Source: Hydractinia symbiolongicarpus (Eukaryota; Cnidaria; Hydrozoa; Anthoathecata; Hydractiniidae). From it: a DNA stretch of 64,000 nucleotides. Location of the stretch: positions 7,132,001 through 7,196,000 of the forward strand of contig NC_079880.1 in NCBI RefSeq assembly GCF_029227915.1, in the 5' to 3' direction. Of this stretch, positions 28,021 to 38,749 are shown piece by piece (the stretch's first letter is position 1; every line of letters begins with the position of its first letter). The notes under the pieces are model-generated. The model was given only the letters and a program-made list of their open reading frames with translations, was not told where the DNA came from and searched no databases. A program made the translations under genes and the position numbers.

Positions 28021-29213
28021 CCGGTTAAGTTTCAACGGTTGGGTCATATATTCGTACCAACATGTATTTAGCGATATTCATCTGATATTACTAGGTTGCA
28101 CCTCTTTTAACAGTGAAACGATTGACTGTGGGACTTAATTGAACTAACTTTTGACTGTGACCTGATAAATGTGATAAATGAAAAAATTTGACTCCAAGAA
28201 ATAGCATTCGTCTTAATTTGAGATGGTTGCCTAAACTCAGCGATTACACTGGACGCTGTTGTAGCGCTTCATTTAAAAATTTAAATTAATAAGTCATTTT
28301 TTATTGTGGGACCAATCCTAGCCGTCATTGCGCCCTGAAGAAATAGCGACAGTTTCAAAAACTACATTTCATTGACTTTCTAACGGTGTCAGTCCGTTTG
28401 AGTTGCAACGGTTGCGTCACATATTCGTACCAACATGTATTTAGCGATATTTTTCCGATATTACTAGGTTGCATCGCCTTTAACAATGAAACGATTGACT
28501 GTAGGACTTAATTGAACTAACTTTGGACTGTGACCTGATGAATGTGATAAATGAGACAATTGGACTCCAAGAAAAAAACATTGTTCTTAACTTGACATGA
28601 TTGCCGAAACTCAGCGACTACACTTGGCGCTGTGGTAGCGCTTCATTTAAGAATTAAGATGAAAAAGTCATTTTTTTACTGTGGGACAAATCCTAGCCGT
28701 TATCGCGCGCTGAAGAAATAGCGACAGTTTCAAAAACTACATTTCATTGACTTTTTAACAGTATCAATCCGTTTGAGTTACAACGCTTGAGTCACATATT
28801 CCTACCAACATGTATTTCTTGATATTTTTCAGGTATTACTAAGTTGTATGGCTTTTAACAGTAAATTGATTGACTGTGGGACTTAATTGAACAAACTTTG
28901 GACTGTGACCTGATTAATGTGATAAATGAGAAAATTGGAATTCAAGATAAAACATTCTTCTTAATTTGACATGATTGCCGGAACTCAGCGATTACTCTGG
29001 CCGTTGTGGTGGCGCTTCAATTCAAAATTAATATAAAAAACTCATTTTTTGCTGAGGGACCAATCCTAGCCGTTAGCGCGCGCTGAAGAAATAGTGACAG
29101 TTTCAAAAACTACATTTCATTGACTTTCTTACGGTGTCAGTCCGTTTGAGTTGCAACGGTTGCGTCACATATTCGTACCAACATGAATTTAGCGATATTT
29201 TTCTGATATTACT

Positions 29214-29312
29214 AGGTTGCATCGCCTTTAACAATGAAACGATTGACTGTGGGACTTAATTGAACTAACTTTGGACTGTGACCTGATTTCATTGTTAAAG
29301 GCGATGCAACCT
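29214..29312. repeat. Left inversion junction (inverted repeat, 47-bp spacer)
   Basis: Forward 'ttgcatcgcctttaacaatg' followed by 'aaa' ends at 29239. Its reverse complement begins with 'tttcattgttaaaggcgatg' at 29287. The arms continue outward as satellite on both sides. The 47-bp spacer is the forward sequence ending 'gtgacctga'. The dyad centre is near 29263. Confidence 0.9.
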
Positions 29313-31849
29313 AGTAATATCGGAAAAATATCGCTAAATACATGTTGGTACGAATATGTGACCCAACCGTTAAAACTCAAACGGACTGACACCGTTAGAA
29401 AGTCAATGAATTGTAGTTTTTGAAACTGTCGCTATTTCTTCAGCGCGCGATAACGGCTAGGATTGGTGCCACAGTAAAAAAAATGACTTTTTCATCTTAA
29501 TTCTTAAATGAAGCGCTACCACAGCGACCAGTGTAGTCGCTGAGTTTCGGCAATTATGTCAAATTAAGAACAATGTTATTTCTTGGAGTCCAATTGTGTC
29601 ATTTATCACATTCATCAGGTCACAATCCAAAGTTAGTTCAATTAAGTATCACAGTCAATCGTTTCATTGTTAAAGGCGATGCAACCTAGTAATATCAGAA
29701 AAATATCGCTAAATTCATGTTGGTACGAATATGTGACGCAACCGTTGTAACTCAAACGGACTGACACCGTTAGAAAGTCAATGAAATGTAGTTTTTGAAA
29801 CTGTCGCTATTTCTTCAGGGCGCAATAACGGCTAGGATTGGTCCCACAGCAAAAAAATGACTTATTAATTTAATTTTTTAAATAAAGCGCTACAACAGCG
29901 CCCAGTGTAAACGCTGAGTTTAGGCAATCATGTCAAATTAAGAAGAATGCTATTTCTTGGAGTCCAATTTTTTCATTTATCACATTTATCAGGTCACAGT
30001 CAAAAGTTAGTTCAATTAAGTCCCACAGTCAATCATTTCACTGTTAAAAGCGATGCAACCTAGTAATGTCAGATGAATATCGCTAAATACATGTTGGTAC
30101 GAATATGTGACCCAACCGTTTAAACTCAAACGGACTGACACCGTTAGAAAGTTAATGAAATGTAGTTTTTGAAACTGTCGCTTTTTTTTAGCGCGAGATA
30201 ACGGCTAGGATTGGTCCCACGGTAAAATATGACTTTCTTATCTTAATTCTTAAATGAAGCGCTACCACAGCGCCCAGTATAATCGCTGAATTTCGGCAAT
30301 CATGTCAAATTTAGAAGAATATTTTTTCTTGGAGTCCAATTGTCTCATTTATCACATTCATCAGGTCACAGTTCAAAGTTAGTTCAATTAAGTCCCACAG
30401 TCAATCGTTTCATTGTTAAAGGCGATGCAACCTAGTAATATCGGAAAAATATCGCTAAATAAATACATGTTGGTACGAATATGTGACCCAACCGTTAAAA
30501 CTCAAACGGACTGACACCGTTAGAAAGTCAATGAAATGTAGTTTTTGAAACTGTCGCTATTTCTTCAGCGCGCTATAACGGCTAGGATTGGTCCCACAGT
30601 AAAAAAATGACTTTTTCATGTTAATTCTTAAATGAAGCGCTACCACAGCGACCAGTGTAGTCGCTGAGTTTCGGCAATCATGTCAAATTAAGAACAATGG
30701 TTTTTCTTGGAGTCCAATTGTCTCATTTATCACATTCATCAGGTCACAGTCCAAAGTTAGTTCAATTAAGTCCCACAGTCAATCGTTTCATTGTTAAAGG
30801 CGATGCAACCTAGTAATATCGGAAAAATATCGCTAAATACAAGTTGGTACGAATATGTGACCCAACCGTTGAAACTCAAACGGACTGACACCGTTAGAAA
30901 GTCAATGAAATGTAGTTTTTGAAACTGTCGCTACTTCTTCATAGGCGAGAACGGCTAGGATTGGTACCACAGTGAAAAAATGACTTTTTCATCTTAATTC
31001 TTAAATGAAGCGCTACCACAGCGACCAGTGCAGTCGCTGAGTTTCGGCAATCATGTCAAATTAAGAACAATGTTATTTCTTGGAGTCCAATTGTCTCACT
31101 TTCATATTTATAAGGTCACAGTCCATACTCAGTTCAATTAATTCCCACAGGCAATCGTTTCGCTGTTAAAAGCCATACAACTTAGTAATACCTGAAAAAT
31201 ATCAAAAAATACATGTTGGTAGGAATATGTGACTCAAGCGTTGTAACTCAAACGGATTGATACTGTTAAAAAGTCAATGAAATGTAGTTTTTGAAACTGT
31301 TGCTATTTCTTCAGCGCGCGATAACGGCTAGGATTTGTCCCACAGTAAAAAAATGACTTTTTCATCTTAATTCTTAAATAAAGCGCTACCACAGCGCCAA
31401 GTGTAGTCGCTGAGTTTCGGCAATCATGTCAAATTAAGAACAATGTTTTTTTCTTGGAGTCCAATTGTCTCATTTATCACATTCATCAGGTCACAGTCCA
31501 AAGTTAGTTTAATTAAGTCCCACAGTCAATCGTTTCATTGTTAAAAGCGATGCAACCTAGTAATATTGGAAAAATATCGCTAAATACATGTTGGTACGAA
31601 TATGTGACCCAACCGTTAAAACTCAAACGGACTGACACCGTTAGAAAGTCAATGAAATGTAGTTTTTGAAACTGTCGCTATTTCTTCAGCGCGCGATAAC
31701 GGCTAGGATTGGTCCCACAGTAAAAAAATGACTTTTATATGTTAATTCTTAAATGAAGCGCTACCACAGCGACCAGTGTAGTCGCTGAGTTTCGGCAATC
31801 ATGTCAAATTAAGAACAATGTTTTTTCTTGGAGTCCAATGGCCTCATTT
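29287..31849 (-). repeat. Inverted satellite block (about seven monomers)
   Basis: The satellite reads in reverse complement here: 'aaagtcaatgaaatgtag', 'ggctaggattggtccc' and 'caattaagtcccacagtc' replace their forward forms, with the same 372-bp period. The monomers are of the same classes as the adjacent forward array (the cagcgac/gtcgctg class and the gcgccctgaag class), so the block was inverted locally rather than imported. It is the only reverse-oriented satellite in the window. Confidence 0.97.
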
Positions 31850-31895
31850 AAGAAAAAACATTATTCTTAGTTTGACATGATTGCCGAAATTCAGC
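31795..31895. repeat. Right inversion junction (inverted repeat, 20-bp spacer)
   Basis: Reverse-oriented 'tgttttttctt' (31819-31829) faces forward 'aagaaaaaaca' (31850-31860) across 20 bp. The arms extend outward as satellite in opposite directions; over the first 34 bp only two mismatches are seen ('cattgttcttaattt' against 'cattattcttagttt'). The spacer retains 'ggagtccaatggcctcattt', a slightly altered satellite piece. Confidence 0.9.
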
Positions 31896-33022
31896 GATTA
31901 CACTGGGCGCTGTGGTAGCCCCTCATTTAAGAATTAAGATAAGAAAGTCATATTTTTACTGTGGGACCAATCCTAGCCGTTATCGCGCCCTGAAAAAATA
32001 GCGACAGTTTCAAAAACTACATTTCATTGACTTTCTAACGGTGTCAGTCCGTTTGAGTTTAAACGGTTGGGTCACATATTCGTACCAACATGTATTTAGC
32101 GATATTCATCTGACATTACTAGGTTGCATCGCTTTTAACAGTGAAATGATTGACTGTGGGACTTAATTGAACTAACTTTGGACTGTGACCTGATGAATGT
32201 GACAAATGAGACAATTGGACTCCAAGAAAAAACATTGTTCTTAATTTGACATGATTGCCGAAACTCAGTGACTACACTTGGCGCTGTGGTAGCGCTTCAT
32301 TTAAGAATTAAGATGAAAAAGTAATTTTTTACTGTGGGGCCAATCCTAGCCGTTATCGCGCGCTGAAGAAATAGCGACAGTTTTAAAAACTACATTTCAT
32401 TGACTTTTTAACAGTATCAATCCGTTTGAGTTACAACGGTTGCGTCACATATTCGTACCAACATGAATTTAGCGATATTTTTTTGATATTACTAGGTTGC
32501 ATCGCCTTTAACAATGAAACGATTGACTGTGGGACTTAATTGAACTAACTTTGGACTGTGACCTGATGAATGTGATAAATGAGACAATTGGACTCCAAGA
32601 AATAACATTGTTCTTAATTTGACATGATTGCCGAAACTCAGCGACTACACTGGTCGCTGTGGTAGCGCTTCATTTAAGAATTAACATGAAAAAGTCATTT
32701 TTTTAATGTGGGACCAATCCTAGCCGTTATCGCGCGTTGAAGAAATAGCGACAGTTTCAAAAACTACATTTCATTGACTTTTTAACAGTATCAATCCGTT
32801 TGAGTTACAACGCTTGAGTCACATATTCCTACCAACATGTATTTCTTGATATTTTTCAGGTATTACTAATTTGTATGGCTTTTAACAGCGAAACGATTGA
32901 CTGTGGGAATTAATTGAACTGAGTATGGACTGTGACCTTATAAATATAAAAGTTAGACAATTGGACTCCAAGAGAAAACATTGTTTTTAATTTGACATGA
33001 TTGCCGAAACTCAGCGACTACA

Positions 33023-33484
33023 TGTATGCAAATTTTAATTATTGTCCCTTAGTTTGGCATTTCTCTTCTTCGAAATCTCTATTGAAAATTGAAAAACTCC
33101 ACAACAGGGCTTTAAGTTTTATTCATGATGACCCAAGACCAGTTGATTGCTTCCCAAATAAACATTATATGGAATTACTAAGGCACAGATATTTATGCAT
33201 AGAAATATTTAAAATTCGCAGAAACATCAGTCCTTCTTTCATGAAAGATATTTTCCTTTTTGAGGAAACTGATAGGCCAGTAAGAAGTCAAAACATGAAC
33301 AACCATCAGTGTAAAAACAAGAGCCTTTGGTCTAAACAGTTTGCGATGTTTAGCCCCAAAAGTTTGGAATAAACGTCCTTTTCATACGAAGAGTTGCAAA
33401 GATCTAGTTAAATTTAAGCAAATGATTAAAAAATGGAATGGCTCTCACTGTTCATGCACAGAGTGTCGGCAACTGATTCCATAA
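33023..33484 (+). pseudogene. RT C-terminal remnant of a CR1-like LINE (copy 1)
   Basis: The translation starts inside the coding region with residues resembling the post-RT segment of CR1-type ORF2 proteins: a 'NFNYCPLVWHF' motif, then 'LLKIEKLHNRAL', then 'LCIEIFKIRRNISPSFMKDIF'. The catalytic RT core (YADD) is missing because of 5' truncation. One reading frame stops at 33370-33372. In the next frame the expected C-terminus continues, with 'VWNKRPFHTKSC' and then a terminal Cys-rich 'CSCTEC' motif, to a stop at 33482-33484. A frameshift near 33355 therefore breaks it. An apparent upstream start lies in satellite sequence, so the open frame that crosses the junction is a chance fusion, not a native gene start. 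Confidence 0.85.
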
Positions 33485-33680
33485 CTTGCGTAATCAATAC
33501 GAAAATGGCAGAGGGGGAATGTTTATCCTTTATTTATTATTTATTCATTATTTATCTATTATAGTTTTCATCTAAATTGTAAATATATAAAAATATTTGG
33601 TCGGTTTTGATTAGTTTTTTGCAAAATATTACTTTTTTTAAAGAACTATTGTATATAATAACCGACGGTAAATAAATTAA

Positions 33681-33704
33681 ATCAATCAATCAATCAATCA
33701 ATCA
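33681..33704 (+). repeat. (ATCA)6 LINE 3' terminal microsatellite
   Basis: Six perfect ATCA units directly precede the return to satellite ('tttggcgctg'). They mark the 3' end of the truncated LINE. Confidence 0.9.
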
Positions 33705-34599
33705 TTTGGCGCTGTGGTAGCGCTTCATTTAAGAATTAAGATAAAAAAGTCATTTTTTACTGTGGGACCAATCCTAGCCGTTATCGCGCGCTGAAGAAAT
33801 AGCGACAGTTTCAAAAACTACATTTCATTGACTTTCTAACGGTGTCCGTACGTTTGAGTTACAACGGTTGCGTCACATATTCGTACCAACATGAATTTAG
33901 CGATATTTTTCTGATATTACTAGGTTGCATCGCCTTTAACAATGAAACGATTGACTGTGGGACTTAATTGAACTAACTTTGGACTATGACCTGATGAATG
34001 TGATAAATGAGACAATTGGACTCCAAGAAATAACATTGTTCTTAATTTGACATGATTGCCGAAACTTAGCGACTACACTGGTCGCTGTGGTAGCGCTTCA
34101 TTTAAGAATTAACATGAAAAAGTCATTTTTTACTGTGGGACCAATCCTAGTCGTTATCGCGCGCTGAAGAAATAGCGACAGTTACAAAAACTACATTTCA
34201 TTGACTTTCTAACGGTTTCAGTCCGTTTGAGTTTTAACGGTTGGGTCACATATTCGTACCAGCATGTATTTAGCGATAATTTTCCGATATTACTAGGTTG
34301 CATCGCCTTTAACAATGAAACGATTGACTGTGGGACTTAATTGAACTAACTTTGGACTGTGACCTGATGAATGTGATAAATGAGACAATTGGACTCCAAG
34401 AAATAACATTGTTCTTAATTTGACATGATTGCCGAAACTTAGCGACTACACTGGTCGCTGTGGTAGCGCTTCATTTAAGAATTAACATGAAAAAGTCATT
34501 TTTTTACTGTGGGACCAATCCTAGCCGTTATCGCGCGCTGAAGAAATAGCGACAGTTACAAAAACTACATTTCATTGACTTTCTAACGGTTTCAGTCCG

Positions 34600-34740
34600 T
34601 TTGAGGTTTAACGGTTGGGTCACATATTCGTACCAGCATGTATTTATTCAGTTTCAAAAACTACATTTCATTGACTTTCTAACGGTGTCAGTGTGTTTGA
34701 GTTTTAACGGTTGGGTCACATATTCGTACCAACATGTATT
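34600..34740 (+). repeat. Partial (about 95-bp) satellite insertion
   Basis: After 'cagcatgtattta' the sequence jumps back to 'ttcagtttcaaaaactac' and repeats about 95 bp ('gactttctaacgg' through 'catgtattta') before the monomer completes. A partial internal duplication of one monomer explains it. It also accounts for the two LINE fragments not being separated by a whole number of monomers. Confidence 0.8.
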
Positions 34741-36787
34741 TAGCGATATTTTTCCGATATTACTAGGTTGCATCGCCTTTCACAATGAAACGATTGACTG
34801 TGGGACTTAATTGAACTAACTTTGGACTGTGACCTGATGAATGTGATAAATGAGACAATTGGACTCCAAGAAAAAATATTCTTCTTAATTTGACATAATT
34901 GCCAAAATTCAGCGATTATACTGGGCGGTGTGGTAGCGCTTCATTTAAGAATTAAGATAAGAAAGTCATATTTTACCGTGGGACCAATCCTAGCCGTTAT
35001 CTCGCGCTGAAAAAAAAGCGACAGTTTCAAAAACTATATTTCATTGACTTTCTAACGTTGTCAGTCCGTTTGAGTTTAAACGGTTGGGTCACATATTTGT
35101 ACCAACATGTATTTAGCGATATTCATCTGACATTACTAGGTTGCAACGCTTTTAACAGTGAAACGATTGACTGTGGGACTTAATTGACCTAACTTTGGAC
35201 TATGACCTGATGAATGTGATAAATGAGACAATTGGACTCCAAGAAATAACATTGTTCTTAATTTGACAGGATTGCCGAAACTTAGCGACTACACTGGTCG
35301 CTGTGGTAGCGCTTCATTTAAGAATTAACATGAAAAAGTCATTTTTTTTACTGTGGGACCAATCCTAGACGTTATCGCGCGCTGAAGAAATAGCGACAGT
35401 TACAAAAACTACATTTCATTGACTTTCTAACGGTTTCAGTCCGTTTGAGTTTTAACGGTTGGGTCACATATTCGTACCATCATGTATTTAGCGATATTTT
35501 TCCGATATTACTAGGTTGCATCGCCTTTAACAATGAAACGATTGACTGTGGGACTTAATTGAACTAACTTTGGACTGTGACCTGATGAATGTGATAAATG
35601 AGACAATTGGACTCCAAGAAAAAACATTGTTCTTAATTTGACATGATTGCCGAAACTCAGCGACTACACTGGTCGCTGTGGTAGCGCTTCATTTAAGAAT
35701 TAACATGAAAAACTCATTTTTTTACTGTGGGACCAATCCTAGCCGTTATCGCGCGTTGAAGAAATAGCGACAGTTTCAAAAACTACATTTCATTGACTTT
35801 TTAACAGTATCAATCCGTTTGAGTTACAACGCTTGAGTCACATATTCCTACCAACATGTATTTCTTGATATTTTTCAGGTATTACTAAGTTGTATTGCTT
35901 TTAACAGCGAAACGATTGACTGTGGGAATTAATTGAACTGAGTATGGACTGTGACCTTATAAATATAAAAGTGAGACAATTGGACTCTTAGAAATAACAT
36001 TCTTCTTAATTTGACATGATTGCCGAAACTCAGCGATTACACTGGGCGCTGTGGTAGCGCTTCATTCAAGAATTAAGATAAGAAAGTCATTTTTTGCTGT
36101 GGGACCAATCCTAGCCTTTATTGCGCCCTGAAGAAATAGCGACAGTTTCAAAAACTACATTTCATTGACTTTCTAACGGTGTCAGTCCGTTTGAGTTACA
36201 ACGGTTGCGTCACTTATTTGTACCAACATGAATTTAGCGATATTTTTTTGATATTACTAGGTTGCATCGCCTTTAACAATGAAACGATTGACTGTGGGAC
36301 TTAATTGAACTAACTTTGGACTGAGACCTGATGAATGTGATAAATGAGACAATTGGACTCCAAGAAATAACATTGTTCTTAATTTGACATGATTGCCGAA
36401 ACTCAGCGACTACACTGGTCGCTGTGGTAGCGCTTCATTTAAGAATTAACATGAAAAAGTCATTTTTTTACTGTGGGACCAATCCTAGCCGTTATCGCGC
36501 GCTGAAGAAATAGCGACAGTTTCAAAAACTACATTTCATTGACTTTCTAACGGTGTCAGTCCGTTTGAGTTTCAACGGTTGGGTCACATATTCGTACCAA
36601 CATGTATTTAGCGATATTTTTCCGATATTACTAGGTTGCATCGCCTTTAACAATGAAACGATTGACTGTGGGACTTAATTGAACTAACTTTGGACTGTGA
36701 CCTGATGAATGTGATAAATGAGACAATTGTACTCCAAGAGAAAACATTGTTTTTAATTTGACATGATTGCCGAAATTCAGCGACTAC

Positions 36788-37250
36788 ATGTATGCAAATT
36801 TTAATTATTGTCCCTTAGTTTGGCATTTCTCTTCTTCGAAATCTCTATTGAAAATTGAAAAACTCCACAACAGGGCTTTAAGTTTTATTCATGATGACCC
36901 AAGACCAGTTGATTGCCTCCCAAATAAACATTATATGGAATTACTAAGGCACAGATATTTATGCATAGAAATATTTAAAATTCGGAGAAACATCAGTCCT
37001 TCTTTCATGAAAGATATTTTCCTTTTTGAGGAAACTGATAGGCCAGTAAGAAGTCAAAACATGAACAACCATCGGTGTAAAAACAAGAGCCTTTGGTCTA
37101 AACAGTTTGCGATGTTTAGCCCCAAAAGATTGGAATAAACTTCCTTTTCATACGAAGAGTTGCGAAGATCTAGTTAAATTTAAGCAAATGATTAAAAAAT
37201 GGAATGGCTCTCACTGTTCATGCACAGAGTGTCGGCAACTGATTCCATAA
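36788..37250 (+). pseudogene. RT C-terminal remnant of a CR1-like LINE (copy 2)
   Basis: Carries the same RT C-terminal remnant as copy 1, including 'NFNYCPLVWHF', with substitutions such as L for F after 'PVDC' and R for S in the last residues before the stop at 37136-37138. The same frameshift precedes the 'CSCTEC' terminus, so the lesion predates the duplication. It is non-functional because it lacks the RT core. Confidence 0.85.
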
Positions 37251-37469
37251 CTTGCGTAATCAATACGAAAATGGCAGAGGGGGAATGTTTATCTTTTATT
37301 TATTATTTATTCATTATTTATTTATTATAGTTTTCATCTAAATTGTAAATATATAAAAATATTTGGTCGGTTTTGATTAGTTTTTGCAAAATATTATTTT
37401 TTTTAAAGAACTATTGTATATAATAACCGACGGTAAATAAATTAAATCAATCAATCAATCAATCATTTG
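36788..37469 (+). mobile_element. 5'-truncated CR1-like LINE 3' end, copy 2
   Basis: Nearly identical to the fragment at 33023-33704, with about a dozen base differences by eye. It has the same 5' truncation point, the same satellite insertion position ('cattcagcgactaca' upstream, 'ttggcgctg' downstream) and the same (ATCA)6 tail. The upstream satellite 'ccaagagaaaacattgtttt' is also shared. Two independent insertions would not share both the truncation and the target, so this copy arose by duplication of a satellite segment carrying the fragment. The offset is 3766 bp. Confidence 0.95.
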
Positions 37470-37867
37470 GCGCTGTTGTAGCGCTTCATTTAAGAATTAA
37501 GATAAAAAAGTCATTTTTTACTGTGGGACCAATCCTAGCCGTTATCGCCCGTGAAGAAATAGCGACAGTTTCAAAAACTACATTTCATTGACTTTTTAAC
37601 AGTATCAATCCGTTTGAGTTACAACGGTTGCGTCACATATTCGTACCAACATGAATTTAGCGATATTTTTCTGATATTACTAGGTTGCATCGCCTTTAAC
37701 AATGAAACGATTGACTGTGGGACTTAATTGAACTAACTTTGGACTGTGACCTGATGAATGTGATAAATAAGACAATTGGACTCCAAGAAAAACATTGTTC
37801 TTAATTTGACATGATTGCCGAAACTCAGCGACTACACTGGTTGCTGTGGTAGCGCTTCATTTAAGAA

Positions 37868-37871
37868 TTAA

Positions 37872-37874
<3 letters not shown>
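37868..37874. repeat. Target-site duplication TTAACAT (3' side of LINE)
   Basis: TTAACAT within the satellite string 'aagaattaacat' directly abuts the LINE 3' tail. The same heptamer follows the LINE 5' end at 41802-41808. Uninterrupted monomers elsewhere carry a single 'ttaacatgaaaaagtc', which gives the pre-insertion site. Confidence 0.85.

Positions 37875-37906
<32 letters not shown>
37873..37906 (-). repeat. (ATT)n microsatellite, LINE 3' tail
   Basis: About eleven ATT units (TAA/AAT on the element strand) lie between the satellite and the LINE 3' UTR. They form the 3' terminus of the minus-strand LINE. Confidence 0.85.
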
Positions 37907-37907
<1 letters not shown>

Positions 37908-38230
37908 ACATATATTTGGCATCCATAATTTACAAATGGTTCTTCTGCCTACAAAAAAATAAAAACTATAAAAATCTATAAAATCTTTAAGATCAGTAAA
38001 AAAATATATTGAATCTAAGTGCATAATGAAATAAATGGGCTCACAGAGTACGAAATGGTGCCGGTAGAGTAAGTAGACACATTGAACAAGAAAAAAAAAA
38101 AAAAAAAAAAGAAGAGACTAATTAAAAATAAATAAATTGATGGCACCGATGTAAGGACACACAAAAAAGGTAGAACTATAATGAAAAGATGGGGGGAAAT
38201 AGGTAGCCTACATGCATAGAGTTATTCACA
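37907..38230 (-). other. LINE 3' untranslated region
   Basis: AT-rich non-coding DNA between the RT stop codon and the (TAA)n tail. It contains a run of 20 A on the plus strand (38091-38110), which reads as poly(T) in the element orientation and is internal, so it is not the element's tail. Short open frames here are not convincing. Confidence 0.75.
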
Positions 38231-38737
38231 TTATTTGGATAAAAGTTTGCACAAAGCACTATCGTGTAAAAATAATTTGACTTTTTTGATAAATTCTTTA
38301 TGGTTGACAACGGAACGAATATTGCCAGGAAGATCATTAAACAACGCTGATGAGCAATCCATAAACGTTTTTCGGAATGTGTCGCTTTGTAGTTTATTTT
38401 TGTTTTCTGCATCAGATCGCGGGCTTCGACCATTTTTGTACCATTTCAGTGTAAGGTATTCAGGTGAGCATTCGTCATACAACACCTTGTGTGCCAGTTT
38501 TAGTATCGATAAATTTACACGCTCTTGCACTGGCAGCCATTTCAGTATTACTAACACATCGTTAGTGGAAGCATATCTCTGAAGAACAAAGCTGGAAGCG
38601 ACATTTAGAACTCTTTGTAACCTTTTCATCTGATATTGTGGAATATTATTATAGACAAGATTTCCGTAGTCTATCTTTGATAATATCAGTGCTTCAGCGA
38701 GATTCTTTCTCACGTGAAAAGGTGCCAAACGTTTCAA
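38231..38737 (-). pseudogene. LINE RT C-terminal segment (after premature stop)
   Basis: A 168-residue continuation of the RT reading frame, in the same frame as the segment upstream and separated from it by a TAG at 38750-38752. It contains the post-catalytic 'thumb'/connection sequence typical of CR1-like ORF2, with 'VRKNLAEALILSKIDYGNLVY' split here as VRKNLAEALIL and SKIDYGNLVY (residues about 9-30), followed by 'LKWLPVQERVNLSILKLAHK' around residues 64-83 and a basic C-terminus. It ends at a normal stop at 38231-38233. Its own first Met is probably not a translation start. It is the third part of one broken polyprotein gene. Confidence 0.9.
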
Positions 38738-38749
38738 TCGCTTTAATGT

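Larger units (their letters stand above)
1..29286 (+). repeat. Satellite array, left forward block (372-bp monomers)
   Basis: Head-to-tail copies of a 372-375 bp monomer fill this stretch. The landmark 'gactttctaacgg' recurs at 261, 636, 1008, 1384 and 1756 and onwards at the same spacing. All copies lie in one orientation. The array is already under way at base 1, so its left end is outside the window. Neighbouring monomers differ by substitutions and small indels, while copies several monomers apart are often nearly identical, which is the signature of higher-order repeats. No gene, RNA gene or other element is visible inside. Open frames here are short and recur with the repeat, so I do not call them genes. 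Confidence 0.97.
33023..33704 (+). mobile_element. 5'-truncated CR1-like LINE 3' end, copy 1
   Basis: About 680 bp of non-satellite DNA sits inside a satellite monomer: 'actcagcgactaca' is interrupted and 'tggcgctgtggtagcgc' resumes afterwards. It contains the C-terminal part of a reverse-transcriptase ORF, a roughly 195-bp AT-rich 3' UTR, and a terminal tetranucleotide run (ATCA)x6 at 33681-33704. Short tandem repeats rather than poly(A) at the 3' end, together with severe 5' truncation, are typical of CR1/L2-type LINEs. No clear target-site duplication is seen. Confidence 0.9.
31850..37874 (+). repeat. Satellite array, central forward block
   Basis: Forward monomers resume, mostly of the cagcgactacactggtcgctg class, and continue to the target site of the LINE at 37875. 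Two LINE 3' fragments interrupt the block (33023-33704 and 36788-37469). Variants such as 'gttacaaaaactac' near 34190, 34555 and 35400 recur about every monomer, suggesting short-range homogenisation. No host gene is visible. Confidence 0.95.

Noticed and set aside
1-29286. CRISPR-like regular spacing
   Set aside because: The repeated unit is the full 372-bp monomer with no short repeat/unique spacer structure, and there are no cas genes. The other content is eukaryotic.
33001-33372. A 123-codon open frame that appears to start in satellite and run into LINE sequence (also 36767-37138)
   Set aside because: The first residues are satellite DNA read by chance and the rest is a 5'-truncated, frameshifted RT tail. 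It is a junction artefact, although the LINE part is real.
38091-38110. Run of 20 A as a LINE poly(A) tail
   Set aside because: It is on the plus strand while the LINE is on the minus strand, and it is internal to the 3' UTR. The element ends in (TAA)n.
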